Assembly (NCBI GenBank): GCA_045611685.1
Contig: JAZKXO010000003.1
Span: forward strand, 37,995-101,994
DNA length: 64,000 nt
DNA from: SIG701 sp045611685
Lineage (GTDB): Bacteria; Bacillota; Clostridia; Oscillospirales; CAG-272
Direction: 5' to 3'
The first letter of the stretch is position 1. Every line of letters begins with the position of its first letter. The position numbers and the translations under genes were made by a program. Of this stretch, positions 34,432 through 42,577 are shown piece by piece. The notes under the pieces were generated by a model, which was not told the DNA's origin, made no database searches, and was given only the letters and a program-made list of their open reading frames with translations.

Positions 34432-34469
34432 AAAGCGGAGAGTGTACGGCGGTACATTTCTCCGCTTTT
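34432..34469 (-). terminator. terminator of recD2-comF
   Basis: 10-bp AAAGCGGAGA stem with an inner GTAC hairpin; T-rich on minus after the stem. Separates comF from the small secreted gene. Confidence 0.8.
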
Positions 34470-34471
34470 TG

Positions 34472-35281
34472 TTAGAATTTTACCTCGTTAAACCACGGCA
34501 CCTCTGATCTATAAGGGAAAACTTTCCCTTTTGGAAGAGAATAGAGTGCCGTGGCAGCAAAAACATCTATTGCACCGGCTGCGATAAGTTTTTCGGCGCA
34601 GGATGAGAGTGTTGCACCCGATGTGAGGATATCGTCGCAGAGGATGTAGCGCTTGCCTTGGCAGTCGGCTGTGGACCGAACCGCGTATGTGTCGGCGGCA
34701 CTCTTTATGCGGTCCGCTTTGCGCAGCCGTTTCTGCTCTGTCTCACGTTTGCGGGTGAAAACAGTTTTGAATTCGGCACCGAGATCCTTCGCCACAAATC
34801 GGGCAATTCTCTTTGCTTGATCTACACCCGTCTTTCGTTTGTTCCTTCGCCGACGTGGCGGATAGGTGATGATCCACTCGCGGACGTCCTCGCCGTTTTT
34901 GAGAAAGTGCTTTAGGAGTTCTTTCGAAAGCATTCGTGCGAGAACGCGCGCGGCGGTATCGTCGGTACTGTTTTTGACTGTATAGATGAGGCGATTCAGG
35001 AGGGCCTCTTTGTTTTTCGGCTGATAAAAGCCAACGGTAACAAAGCGGCGGCCGCCTACGGTCGATATCGTCTTTCGCAGCGGTTTCGGTGCACATCGGC
35101 ATTCAGGCGCGCGACAGCGGCACACGGGACAGCGGATCTCGAGTTCCGCCGAAAGATAGCGGGCGCACTCCTTGCATAGATGTGCCTCCTCTCCCTCCGG
35201 TGCGATTTTGCCGCAGAGCGGGCATTTACGCGGAAAAAACAAGGAGAGAATAGCATCACCGAATTTTGAAGGCGTAATCAT
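34472..35281 (-). CDS. comF: ComF family phosphoribosyltransferase-like protein
   Basis: 269 aa. N-terminal zinc-binding region with CPLC, CKEC, CPVCRC and CRC cysteines (~20-65), then a PRTase fold with the PRPP loop YILCDDILTSGATL near the C-terminus and GVDQAKRIAR. Needed for DNA uptake in naturally competent species; molecular role not settled. The ATG overlaps the recD2 TGA (ATGA). No comFA here. Confidence 0.9.
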   Translation of the reverse strand: MITPSKFGDAILSLFFPRKCPLCGKIAPEGEEAHLCKECARYLSAELEIRCPVCRCRAPECRCAPKPLRKTISTVGGRRFVTVGFYQPKNKEALLNRLIYTVKNSTDDTAARVLARMLSKELLKHFLKNGEDVREWIITYPPRRRRNKRKTGVDQAKRIARFVAKDLGAEFKTVFTRKRETEQKRLRKADRIKSAADTYAVRSTADCQGKRYILCDDILTSGATLSSCAEKLIAAGAIDVFAATALYSLPKGKVFPYRSEVPWFNEVKF

Positions 35282-37512
35282 TTGTGAAACGCCTCCCTGA
35301 CGAACGCTTTGAGATGCGTACAACGGACGGCGTGTCTGTCATTTGCGACCATATCGGCGAGAATATCCTGCCGACCGACGAGGATGACCATCCTCTCCGC
35401 TCTTGTAACGGCGGTATAGAGAAGATTTCTCGTTCGGAGCATCGGAGGGCAGTTGAAAATCGGCAGAATGACGACCGGATATTCGCTGCCCTGGCTTTTA
35501 TGTACGGTTACGGCATACGCGTGTTCGAGCTCGTCGAGCATGGAAAATTCGTAGATGACCTCTCTGTCGTCAAAAGAGACGACGAGCGATTCGGAGACGG
35601 GATCTATATCCGTTATGACGCCTATATCTCCGTTAAAGATACCCATGCCTTCCTTGCCGTTTTTCGTCCAGACAAGGGAATAATTGTTTTTGATTTGCAT
35701 CACCCGATCGCCCGTTCGGAATACGGACTCACGAACTTTGCGCTCTGCCTTCTCGGGGCTTTTCGGATTGAGCGCCGCCTGCATCATTTGATTGAGGCGT
35801 ACCGTGCCGGCAGCACCGTTGTGGGAGGGGGTGATGATCTGAATATTACCGACGATCTCCTCGCCGTACGAGCGGGGAAGACGGTTTTTGCAGAGATCGG
35901 CAACGGTCAAGGCGATTTCCTCGTCCGTTCTTCGGGTGAGGAAGAAGAAATCCTTATTTTTCTCTGTGATGTTCGGGAAGCGTCCCTCGTTTATCGCGTG
36001 CGAGTTCGTTACGATGAGGCTTTCTTCCGCTTGACGGAAGATCTCCGTGAGTCGGATCGTCGGGATGACACCGGATGCGATCAGATCGCCGAGGACGTTT
36101 CCGGCACCCACAGACGGCAGCTGATCTGCGTCTCCGATGAGGATGAGACGGGCGCCGTTTTTTACGGCACGTAAAAGCGATTCGAGGAGAAGCACGTCCA
36201 TCATAGAGCACTCATCCAGAATGATGACGTCCTCGTCCAGATAATTCTTTTCGCCTCGTTGAAAGGACGTTCGGTCCTCGGTACCGAACTCCATCTCCAA
36301 AAGGCGGTGAACGGTTTTTGCTTCGCGGGATGTGGCTTCGCTCATCCGTTTAGCGGCGCGCCCGGTAGGGGCGGCCAAAGCGCAGTCAAAGCCGAGGCTT
36401 TCAAAAATGGAAATCAATGCGCGGATGATGGTCGTTTTTCCTGTGCCGGGACCGCCCGTGAGGAGCATCACGCCTTCGGCGAGCGCCGTGCGGATCGCGT
36501 GCTTTTGGGCGGAGGCGTACTCGATTTTGTTTTCCGATTCAAGTTTCCAGATCAGCCGTTCCGTATCGCCCGTATCGGTTTGTGGGCAGACGCGGCAAAG
36601 TTGGCTCATTTTCTTTGCGATATACTGCTCCGCGCGGTAATAGTTTGGCAAAAAGAGAAGAAGATCGCCATTCTCCGAAACGAAGGAAAGACGTTTTTCA
36701 TCAAGCATAGAGGAAACGGCATCGGCACAAAGTTCTGCGTCAACGGTCAAAAGATCGGCGGCAAGCCGGATAACGTCCGATTTTGGGAGACATGTGTGGC
36801 CGTTCTTTTGTGCTTCGTTTTCGAGCACGAATCGGATGCCCGCCGTAATGCGGTCAGGGGAGGATTCGGGCATACCGAGGGACATGGCGAGCCTGTCCGC
36901 GTTCTTAAAACCGATACCGTCGATATTCTCACAGAGAATATACGGGTTTTCACGGATGAGATCCACGGAGGCACCGCCCCATCGTTTGAATATTTTGACG
37001 GCGGCCGACGGCGAAAAATAATCACGGCAGAACATCATAACGGCGCGCACACCGGCAGTTTCGGCAAAACTTTCACTGATTGCCGCGGCTTTCTTTTGAG
37101 AAATGCCCGGAATCTCCGCCAGCCAATCGGGGTGGTTGGCGAGAACGTCGAAGGTGTCCGTGCCGAATTTCTCTACGATCCGCGAAGCCGTTCTGGGGCC
37201 GATCCCTTTCACGTTTCCCGCTGAAAGATAGCGGAGAATATCGCTCTCCTCGGCGGGGAGCGTCTTTTCGTAAAAATCCGCTTTGAACTGCGGGCCGTAA
37301 ACCGCGTGATTCACAAAAGTGCCCTTTGCCGTGATCTTGTCCCCCTCCGTGAGAAAGGGAAGTATGCCGGTAACGGTGATCTCGTCGCCGTCCGGCGTTG
37401 TGATCTCGCATACGGTGTAGCCGTTCTCTTCATTCTGGTAGATGATCGCGGATACCGTGCCGGACACGGTATGCTTGTCGTGGGGGATCATGGGAATTTC
37501 AGAATAACTCAT
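35278..37512 (-). CDS. recD2: RecD2 family 5'-3' helicase
   Basis: SF1B helicase of stand-alone RecD type (no RecBC partner). 744 aa. N-terminal OB-like domain and helix-hairpin-helix motifs (ISQKKAAAISE, DGIGFKNADRLAMSLG; ~80-230), Walker A GGPGTGKTT (~355), DECSMMD Walker B and C-terminal VHKSQGSEYPVV, TAVTRA. An AAAGGA site lies 22 nt before the ATG with a 14-nt hairpin in between, which would bring it to 8 nt; a second ATG 7 codons in is the alternative start. Confidence 0.93.
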   Translation of the reverse strand: MSYSEIPMIPHDKHTVSGTVSAIIYQNEENGYTVCEITTPDGDEITVTGILPFLTEGDKITAKGTFVNHAVYGPQFKADFYEKTLPAEESDILRYLSAGNVKGIGPRTASRIVEKFGTDTFDVLANHPDWLAEIPGISQKKAAAISESFAETAGVRAVMMFCRDYFSPSAAVKIFKRWGGASVDLIRENPYILCENIDGIGFKNADRLAMSLGMPESSPDRITAGIRFVLENEAQKNGHTCLPKSDVIRLAADLLTVDAELCADAVSSMLDEKRLSFVSENGDLLLFLPNYYRAEQYIAKKMSQLCRVCPQTDTGDTERLIWKLESENKIEYASAQKHAIRTALAEGVMLLTGGPGTGKTTIIRALISIFESLGFDCALAAPTGRAAKRMSEATSREAKTVHRLLEMEFGTEDRTSFQRGEKNYLDEDVIILDECSMMDVLLLESLLRAVKNGARLILIGDADQLPSVGAGNVLGDLIASGVIPTIRLTEIFRQAEESLIVTNSHAINEGRFPNITEKNKDFFFLTRRTDEEIALTVADLCKNRLPRSYGEEIVGNIQIITPSHNGAAGTVRLNQMMQAALNPKSPEKAERKVRESVFRTGDRVMQIKNNYSLVWTKNGKEGMGIFNGDIGVITDIDPVSESLVVSFDDREVIYEFSMLDELEHAYAVTVHKSQGSEYPVVILPIFNCPPMLRTRNLLYTAVTRAERMVILVGRQDILADMVANDRHAVRCTHLKAFVREAFHK

Positions 37513-37519
37513 AAACCGC

Positions 37520-37533
37520 GCCGGAAATCCGGC
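37520..37533 (-). promoter_or_regulatory. hairpin between Shine-Dalgarno and start of recD2
   Basis: GCCGG-ATTT-CCGGC on minus lies between AAAGGA (37540-37535) and the ATG (37512). Folded, it shortens the spacer from 22 to 8 nt. Confidence 0.5.
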
Positions 37534-37540
37534 ATCCTTT

Positions 37541-37702
37541 CTACATTTTGTTTCTATTATTATACCCTAAATCCCGTTCATTGTCAATTTTCTTGCTCCA
37601 CCGTTCTGCCAATCTAAAGAGGAGCTTTTTCAGTTCGTATAAGGCTGAATAGAAGCCGAAAACGGCGAACATTGCGACGAGAACGGCGAGAATTTCGTTC
37701 AT
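37541..37702 (-). CDS. 53-aa single-pass membrane protein
   Basis: Starts MNEILAVLVAMFAVFGFY behind a good GGGAGG site 6 nt upstream. One TM helix (~3-22), then a basic amphipathic helix (YELKKLLFRLAERWSKKI) and polar tail. Upstream of recD2 (29 nt), likely co-transcribed. I do not recognise the family; the size recalls membrane-anchored microproteins. Confidence 0.65.
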   Translation of the reverse strand: MNEILAVLVAMFAVFGFYSALYELKKLLFRLAERWSKKIDNERDLGYNNRNKM

Positions 37703-37756
37703 AACTGCCTCCCACGTTTTTTCTAATAAAGTATGCCGGGAGACGGACGTGTGTGC

Positions 37757-37795
37757 ATAAAAAAGGCACCGTATCAAAGATACGGTGCCTTTTGG
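37757..37795. terminator. bidirectional-looking terminator of metK
   Basis: 15-bp perfect stem AAAAGGCACCGTATC with loop AAA; on minus it ends the metK transcript before the 53-aa gene. Confidence 0.9.
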
Positions 37796-37803
37796 ATAAC
37801 CAA

Positions 37804-38979
37804 TTACAGAAGTGCCTTTTTCATTTCATCGGCAAGGTCGCGCTTTTCCCACGGGAGACCGAGCTCTTCGCGTCCCATATGACCGTAGGCAGCCACCTGC
37901 TTGTAGATGGGGCGGCGGAGATCGAATTTCTGAATAATTGCCGCGGGGCGAAGATCGACGTGCTTGGTAACGTAGGCGGAGATTTGCTCCTCGGCGATCT
38001 TTGCCGTGCCGAACGTGTCAACGAGCACGGATACGGGGTGAGCTACGCCGATCGCGTAGGCAAGCTGGACCTCGCATTTGTCGGCGAGGCCGGCGGCAAC
38101 AATGTTTTTCGCAATATAGCGCGCCATGTAGGAGGCGGAGCGGTCTACCTTCGTCGGATCTTTGCCGGAGAAAGCGCCGCCGCCGTGACGGGAATAGCCG
38201 CCGTAGGTGTCTACGATAATTTTTCGTCCGGTAAGGCCGCTGTCGCCGTGCGGGCCGCCGATAACGAAACGGCCGGTGGGGTTCACGTGGATGATCGTCT
38301 TATCGTCAATCATAGAAGGATCGACGATCGGCGTGATGACGTGTTCGATGACATCCTTGCGGATATCTTCAAGCGCTACGTCAGGGTCGTGTTGAGAAGA
38401 CACGACGATCGTGTCGATGCGAACGGGCTTTCCGTCTTCGTATTCCACGGTAACCTGCGTCTTTCCGTCCGGACGGAGATAGGGAAGCGTGCCGTTCTTT
38501 CTGACAGCAGTCAGCTGAATGGCAAGCTTATGTGCGGTCGAGATCGGATAGGGCATAAGCTCCGGCGTCTCATTGCAGGCGTAGCCGAACATAAGGCCCT
38601 GGTCGCCGGCACCGATATCAAACGGATCGGTATCGCCGTTCTTGGCTTCGAGGGATTTGTCAACGCCGAGAGCGATGTCTGCGGACTGCTCATGAATGGA
38701 GTTCAGGACAGCGCACGTATCGCAGTCAAAGCCATATTTCGCGCGGTCGTAGCCGATTTCGCGGACGGTCTCACGGACGATACTTTGGATATCGACGTAT
38801 CCGGCGGTCGTGATCTCGCCGAGGACCATGACGAGGCCCGTCGTGCACGTAGTCTCACACGCAACGCGAGACATAGGGTCTTGGCGCAGCATTTCGTCGA
38901 GGATCGCATCGGAGATCTGATCGCAGATCTTGTCGGGATGTCCCTCGGTTACGGATTCGGAAGTGAAAAACTGTCTCAT
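37804..38979 (-). CDS. metK: S-adenosylmethionine synthetase
   Basis: Makes SAM from methionine and ATP. 391 aa. FTSESVTEGHPDK at the N-terminus, GAGDQGLMFGYA (ATP-binding hexapeptide region) and GGGAFSGKDPTKVDRSA (P-loop-like). Controlled by the SAM-I riboswitch in its leader: product feedback at transcription. Confidence 0.98.
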   Translation of the reverse strand: MRQFFTSESVTEGHPDKICDQISDAILDEMLRQDPMSRVACETTCTTGLVMVLGEITTAGYVDIQSIVRETVREIGYDRAKYGFDCDTCAVLNSIHEQSADIALGVDKSLEAKNGDTDPFDIGAGDQGLMFGYACNETPELMPYPISTAHKLAIQLTAVRKNGTLPYLRPDGKTQVTVEYEDGKPVRIDTIVVSSQHDPDVALEDIRKDVIEHVITPIVDPSMIDDKTIIHVNPTGRFVIGGPHGDSGLTGRKIIVDTYGGYSRHGGGAFSGKDPTKVDRSASYMARYIAKNIVAAGLADKCEVQLAYAIGVAHPVSVLVDTFGTAKIAEEQISAYVTKHVDLRPAAIIQKFDLRRPIYKQVAAYGHMGREELGLPWEKRDLADEMKKALL

Positions 38980-39002
38980 AGTGTTCCTTTCTCTGACGGA
39001 TA

Positions 39003-39033
39003 AAAAATTGCCCCGGACAGAGTCCGAGGCAAA
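39003..39033 (-). terminator. riboswitch terminator upstream of metK
   Basis: Minus strand: TTGCCTCGGAC, 3-nt loop, GTCCGGGGCAA, then TTTTTT, ending 24 nt before the metK ATG. Its 5' arm can instead pair with AGAGTC at the 3' edge of the aptamer (antiterminator). Confidence 0.92.
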
Positions 39034-39054
39034 TCAACCGTTTGCTTATCGACT

Positions 39055-39142
39055 CTTATCTATCGGGAATTAGCACCTTGCCGACTTTTATCGGTAGGTT
39101 GCCGGGCTTCATGGGGCCTGTCCCTCCGCCACTCTTGATAAG
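39055..39142 (-). ncRNA. SAM-I (S-box) riboswitch aptamer
   Basis: P1 CTTATC/GATAAG; core AGAGTGGCGGAGGGAC, GGCCC-ATGAA-GCCCGGCAACC and AAGGTGCTAATTCC match the S-box consensus. P3 region CCGACTTTTATCGG forms a hairpin. Binding of SAM should favour the terminator at 39003-39033. Confidence 0.97.
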
Positions 39143-39162
39143 ATTCATTTTTTACACAGTAG

Positions 39163-39191
39163 AGTATAGCACATCTTCGCGTAAATTGCAA
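39163..39191 (-). promoter_or_regulatory. promoter of metK
   Basis: Minus strand TTGCAA, 17 nt, TATACT, ~20 nt before the aptamer. Confidence 0.8.
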
Positions 39192-39222
39192 TAGGAAGTA
39201 GAAAAAAAGACGAAAAAACAGA

Positions 39223-39247
39223 GGCGACGATGAAATCGCCGCCTCGA
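39223..39247 (-). terminator. terminator downstream of the HAD pseudogene
   Basis: GAGGCG-CGAT nested stem with GAA loop, followed on minus by TGTTTTTT. A second, imperfect hairpin (CCCTTTTGTG/CACAAGGGG) lies at ~39270-39296. Confidence 0.75.
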
Positions 39248-39320
39248 CTTTTACGCCAAATCCCAATTCCCTTTTGTGTTCCCATAAACCACAAGGGGAA
39301 ATGGACGATAAATTGGAATT

Positions 39321-39779
39321 TTACGAATTCTTCAATATCTGATATTCTATGAATTTTGCCACACCATCTGCATCATTAGCAATACCAACCAAATCATCGG
39401 AAAGAATCGTTTCATAATCCTCAATTGGAAGATTAGAATATGCACAATCTCCTGTTTCAAGAGTAATTCGTAGATTTGGATAGCGTTTCAACTCATTCAA
39501 TAAATACGCAGCACTTCTTAAGCATATACCATAATCTGTTCGTTGGTTTCTGTAAATAATTCTTGCTCCATTGGAAACAACCATTGCATCAAAATCAATC
39601 AAATCACAATATTGTTTTGTGGTGCGAAATGGTCTGGCAGTAGCAACCATAATTTTGATTCCACATTTTTAACATTCATTAAGGACTTTAATAGTATATG
39701 CAGATAGGGTTTTATCTGTATGTAGCAATGTTCTATCTAAATCTACAATGATGGCCTTAATATTTACAGTTTTTTGCAT
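39321..39779 (-). pseudogene. decayed Cof-type HAD-superfamily hydrolase
   Basis: Start ATG 39779 opens IKAIIVDLDRTLLHTDKTLSAYTIKVLNE (Cof-type motif I would read DLDGTLL; here DLDRTLL). An in-frame TAA (codon 37) then interrupts, and the frame continues KIMVATARPFRTTKQYC, the motif II region. Cap-domain residues follow, but the text jumps from DYETILSDD directly to GIANDADGVAKFIEYQIL, the extreme C-terminus, so roughly half of the protein (cap remainder and motifs III/IV) is deleted. Two sampled 60-nt lines are 35-38 % G+C, well below neighbours. Probably a transferred gene in decay. Confidence 0.85.
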
Positions 39780-39853
39780 TGCCGTTACCCCTATCCAAAT
39801 CCTTGTTTATCGAACACATTATCATAGTCCGGGAACATAAAGTCGAATTGGGA

Positions 39854-40327
39854 CTACGCCAAAAAGGATAAAAAGGACAAAAAACCGTAGGAGATTCCGC
39901 TCATAATGAACGCTGCGATGATGACACCTGCGAAAATTGAGGGGAGGGAATACTTCATACGCATGTTTAGAAGCGCGGCGGCAAGAGCGCCCGTCCACGC
40001 ACCTGTTCCGGGAAGCGGAATACCGACGAAAAGCATAAGACCGAACGAGGCGTATTTCATCACCTTCACCGTGTTCTTTTTTCCTTTTTCCTCTACCCAC
40101 AGTGCAATTTTTGAAAAGGCTTTCGTTGTTTTCATCCAAGCGAGAATATGGCGGATGAAAAGGAGAATAAACGGCACGGGAACCATGTTTCCAATAACGC
40201 TGACTGAGAAATTGGCGAGCCATGGAAGCCCCAACGCCGCACCGATCGGGATCGCGCCACGCAACTCTATGAGAGGCACCATGGAACAGAAAAAGACGTA
40301 TAAGTAATGCTCAATTTGCTCTAACAT
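39854..40327 (-). CDS. COG2426 small membrane protein (putative multidrug exporter)
   Basis: 157 aa, 4-5 TM segments. PLIELRGAIPIGAALGLPW near the N-terminus and VGIPLPGTGAWTGALAAALLNM near residue 105 are the family hallmarks, two re-entrant-like Pro/Gly motifs related by internal symmetry. Called small multidrug export protein on weak grounds; substrate unknown. Own promoter upstream. Confidence 0.85.
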   Translation of the reverse strand: MLEQIEHYLYVFFCSMVPLIELRGAIPIGAALGLPWLANFSVSVIGNMVPVPFILLFIRHILAWMKTTKAFSKIALWVEEKGKKNTVKVMKYASFGLMLFVGIPLPGTGAWTGALAAALLNMRMKYSLPSIFAGVIIAAFIMSGISYGFLSFLSFLA

Positions 40328-40368
40328 GGCCGTTATTCCTTACTCCTTATGTGGATTGTGACGTATGT

Positions 40369-40397
40369 ATTTTACCATATTCCGGTGGTGATTGCAA
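40369..40397 (-). promoter_or_regulatory. promoter of the COG2426 gene
   Basis: Minus strand TTGCAA, 17 nt, TAAAAT, ~42 nt before the ATG. Confidence 0.7.
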
Positions 40398-40407
40398 GGG
40401 TAATGCG

Positions 40408-41025
40408 TCAGATGTGGAGGATTTTCGATACGCGCTTATACAGCAAGAGATTGATAACCGAGCACAGAACGCCTTTTATAATATTAAAGGGCGCAACTGC
40501 GAAAACGACGAGCGTTTTGAGATCGGTTACAAGCGGATTTACCGCGGTGCCCATGCCAATAATTGAATCGATGGGCATATCGTAAAGCTTTGAGAAGGCG
40601 GGGATCAGGAAAATGTAGTTAAAAAGACCGCCGATGGCCGCGAGAGAAAGCGTGCCGACGATGAGCGAGATGATCGCACCTTTTCTGTTTTTGATGAATT
40701 TATAAATCAGCGAAGCGGGCACTACGAACGCACAACCTGTGATGAAATTGGCCAACTCGCCGACATAGGTGGTAGTGGTGCCGTTCAGAAGGATATTGAT
40801 GAGGTTTTTGAGAAACTCAATGACGGCGGCTGCAACGGGGCCCATGGCGAATCCGCCCATTAGGATCACCGCTTCGGAAAGATCAAGCTTATAAAATCCC
40901 GGGACGAACCAAAGCGGGAATTCGAAGAGCATAATGATGGAAGAAATTGCGGCGAGAACCGCAATCTTCGTAATATCGTGAATGGTTTTTCTGGATTTGG
41001 TGAGGTTGTTTTTTTGTGTTGACAT
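40408..41025 (-). CDS. ribU: riboflavin ECF transporter S-component
   Basis: 205 aa from ATG 41025 behind GAAGGAG. Six TM helices; IMLFEFPLWFVPGFYKLDLSE near the N-terminus is the RibU flavin-binding segment, followed by VILMGGFAMGPVAAAVIEFLKNLINILL. Works with a shared EcfAAT module, which is not in the window. The FMN riboswitch in the leader confirms the substrate. Confidence 0.95.
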   Translation of the reverse strand: MSTQKNNLTKSRKTIHDITKIAVLAAISSIIMLFEFPLWFVPGFYKLDLSEAVILMGGFAMGPVAAAVIEFLKNLINILLNGTTTTYVGELANFITGCAFVVPASLIYKFIKNRKGAIISLIVGTLSLAAIGGLFNYIFLIPAFSKLYDMPIDSIIGMGTAVNPLVTDLKTLVVFAVAPFNIIKGVLCSVINLLLYKRVSKILHI

Positions 41026-41060
41026 AATAATTCTCCTTCGTAAATACACAAGGAGAAGAT

Positions 41061-41089
41061 AAAACCCCGAGCGAAGAATCGACTCGGGG
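41061..41089 (-). terminator. FMN-riboswitch terminator
   Basis: Minus strand CCCCGAG, 11-nt loop, CTCGGGG, TTTT, 36 nt before ribU. A small AGGCT-TTC-AGCCT hairpin (~41106-41118) upstream may take part in switching. Confidence 0.82.
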
Positions 41090-41140
41090 AAGCTAACTCC
41101 GTTTGGAGGCTGAAAGCCTGCCATTATGCGGTTTAGTATA

Positions 41141-41251
41141 TCTTCTCTCATCCGGACTTTAACCGTCGGTGCAGGAATTACGCCTGCTCGGCGCCTGTGG
41201 GCGTTCGTGGACTGTACCACCGGTATGGATTTTCACCATTCCCCGAAGACT
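41141..41251 (-). ncRNA. FMN riboswitch (RFN element)
   Basis: P1 TCTTC/GAAGA; conserved CGGGGAATGGTGAAAATCC, ACCGGTGGTACAGTCC, GCAGGCGTAATTCCTGC and CCGACGGTTAAAGTCCGGATG match the RFN consensus, only with an A in GGGGAATGG where GGGGCAGGG is usual. It lies just behind the tuf gene, before ribU. Confidence 0.95.
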
Positions 41252-41268
41252 TGTTCAATTTTTGAAAG

Positions 41269-41298
41269 AGCACCGACGCGGTCGCGCCGGTGCTCTCG
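41269..41298 (-). terminator. hairpin after tuf
   Basis: GAGCACCGGCGCG/CGCGTCGGTGCTC stem followed on minus by only TTTC. Likely tuf terminator but with a weak U-tract; a smaller ATCGG/CCGAT hairpin (~41307-41322) stands before it. Confidence 0.65.
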
Positions 41299-41331
41299 GA
41301 AAATCGGTTTTATCCGATAGGCAGAGTAAAA

Positions 41332-42537
41332 TTACTCAGCGATCTCAGATACAACGCCGGAACCTACGGTTCTACCACCCTCACGGATAGCGAAACGCAG
41401 ACCCTTCTCGATAGCGATAGGAGTAATGAGCTCAACGTTCATTACAACGTTATCGCCGGGGCGGCACATATCAACGCCTTCGGGAAGAGTGATGGTACCG
41501 GTAACGTCGGTCGTTCTGAAGTAGAACTGCGGACGGTAGCCGGAGAAGAACGGCTTCTGACGACCGCCCTCTTTCTCGTGCAGAACGTAAACCTGACCGG
41601 AGAACTTGGTGTAGGGGTTGATGGAGCCGGGCTTGCAGAGAACCTGACCGCGCTCGATCTCGTTCTTCTGGATACCACGGAGGAGGAGACCTACGTTGTC
41701 GCCTGCCTCAGCGTAGTCAAGCAGCTTACGGAACATTTCGATACCGGTGATGACGGTGGTCTTCTTCTCGTCAGCAAGACCAACGATTTCTACGTTGTCA
41801 GACATACGAACCTGTCCACGCTCAACACGACCGGTAGCAACAGTACCACGACCGGTGATGGAGAATACGTCCTCGACGGGCATCAGGAAGGGCAGATCAG
41901 CCTTTCTGTCCGGAGTCGGGATGTAGCTGTCAACAGCAGCCATGAGCTCCATGATAGGTGCGTAAACTGCATCGGAGTTATCGGTAACAGCGCTCTCGAG
42001 AGCTTCACGAGCGGAACCGCGAACGATCGGAATATCATCACCCGGGAAGTCGTACTCGGAGAGAAGATCACGGATCTCCATCTCAACGAGGTCGCACAGC
42101 TCAGCGTCATCAACGAGGTCGCACTTGTTCATGAATACAACGAGTGCAGGAACGCCTACCTGACGAGCAAGCAGGATGTGCTCACGGGTCTGAGCCATCG
42201 GGCCGTCGGTAGCAGCAACTACGAGGATAGCGCCGTCCATCTGAGCAGCACCGGTGATCATGTTCTTAACGTAGTCGGCGTGGCCGGGGCAGTCAACGTG
42301 TGCGTAGTGACGGTTCTCAGTCTCGTACTCAACGTGACGGGTGTTAATGGTGATACCACGAGCCTTCTCTTCGGGAGCGTTGTCGATCTGGTCATAAGCC
42401 AAGAACTCAACGTTGCCGGCACCGAGAGACAGAGTCTTGGTGATAGCTGCGGTCAGAGTGGTCTTACCGTGGTCAACGTGACCGATGGTACCAATGTTAA
42501 CATGGGGTTTACTACGCTCAAATTTTTCCTTTGCCAT
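41332..42537 (-). CDS. tuf: elongation factor Tu
   Basis: 401 aa. GTPase motifs GHVDHGKTT, DCPGH, NKCD and the switch segment RGITINTRHVEYET; domains II and III follow. Last gene of the str operon. Codon use is strongly biased, as expected for an abundant protein. Confidence 0.99.
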   Translation of the reverse strand: MAKEKFERSKPHVNIGTIGHVDHGKTTLTAAITKTLSLGAGNVEFLAYDQIDNAPEEKARGITINTRHVEYETENRHYAHVDCPGHADYVKNMITGAAQMDGAILVVAATDGPMAQTREHILLARQVGVPALVVFMNKCDLVDDAELCDLVEMEIRDLLSEYDFPGDDIPIVRGSAREALESAVTDNSDAVYAPIMELMAAVDSYIPTPDRKADLPFLMPVEDVFSITGRGTVATGRVERGQVRMSDNVEIVGLADEKKTTVITGIEMFRKLLDYAEAGDNVGLLLRGIQKNEIERGQVLCKPGSINPYTKFSGQVYVLHEKEGGRQKPFFSGYRPQFYFRTTDVTGTITLPEGVDMCRPGDNVVMNVELITPIAIEKGLRFAIREGGRTVGSGVVSEIAE

Positions 42538-42577
42538 GGATATGTCCTCCTAAAAATTTAGAGATTTGGATTTTTAA

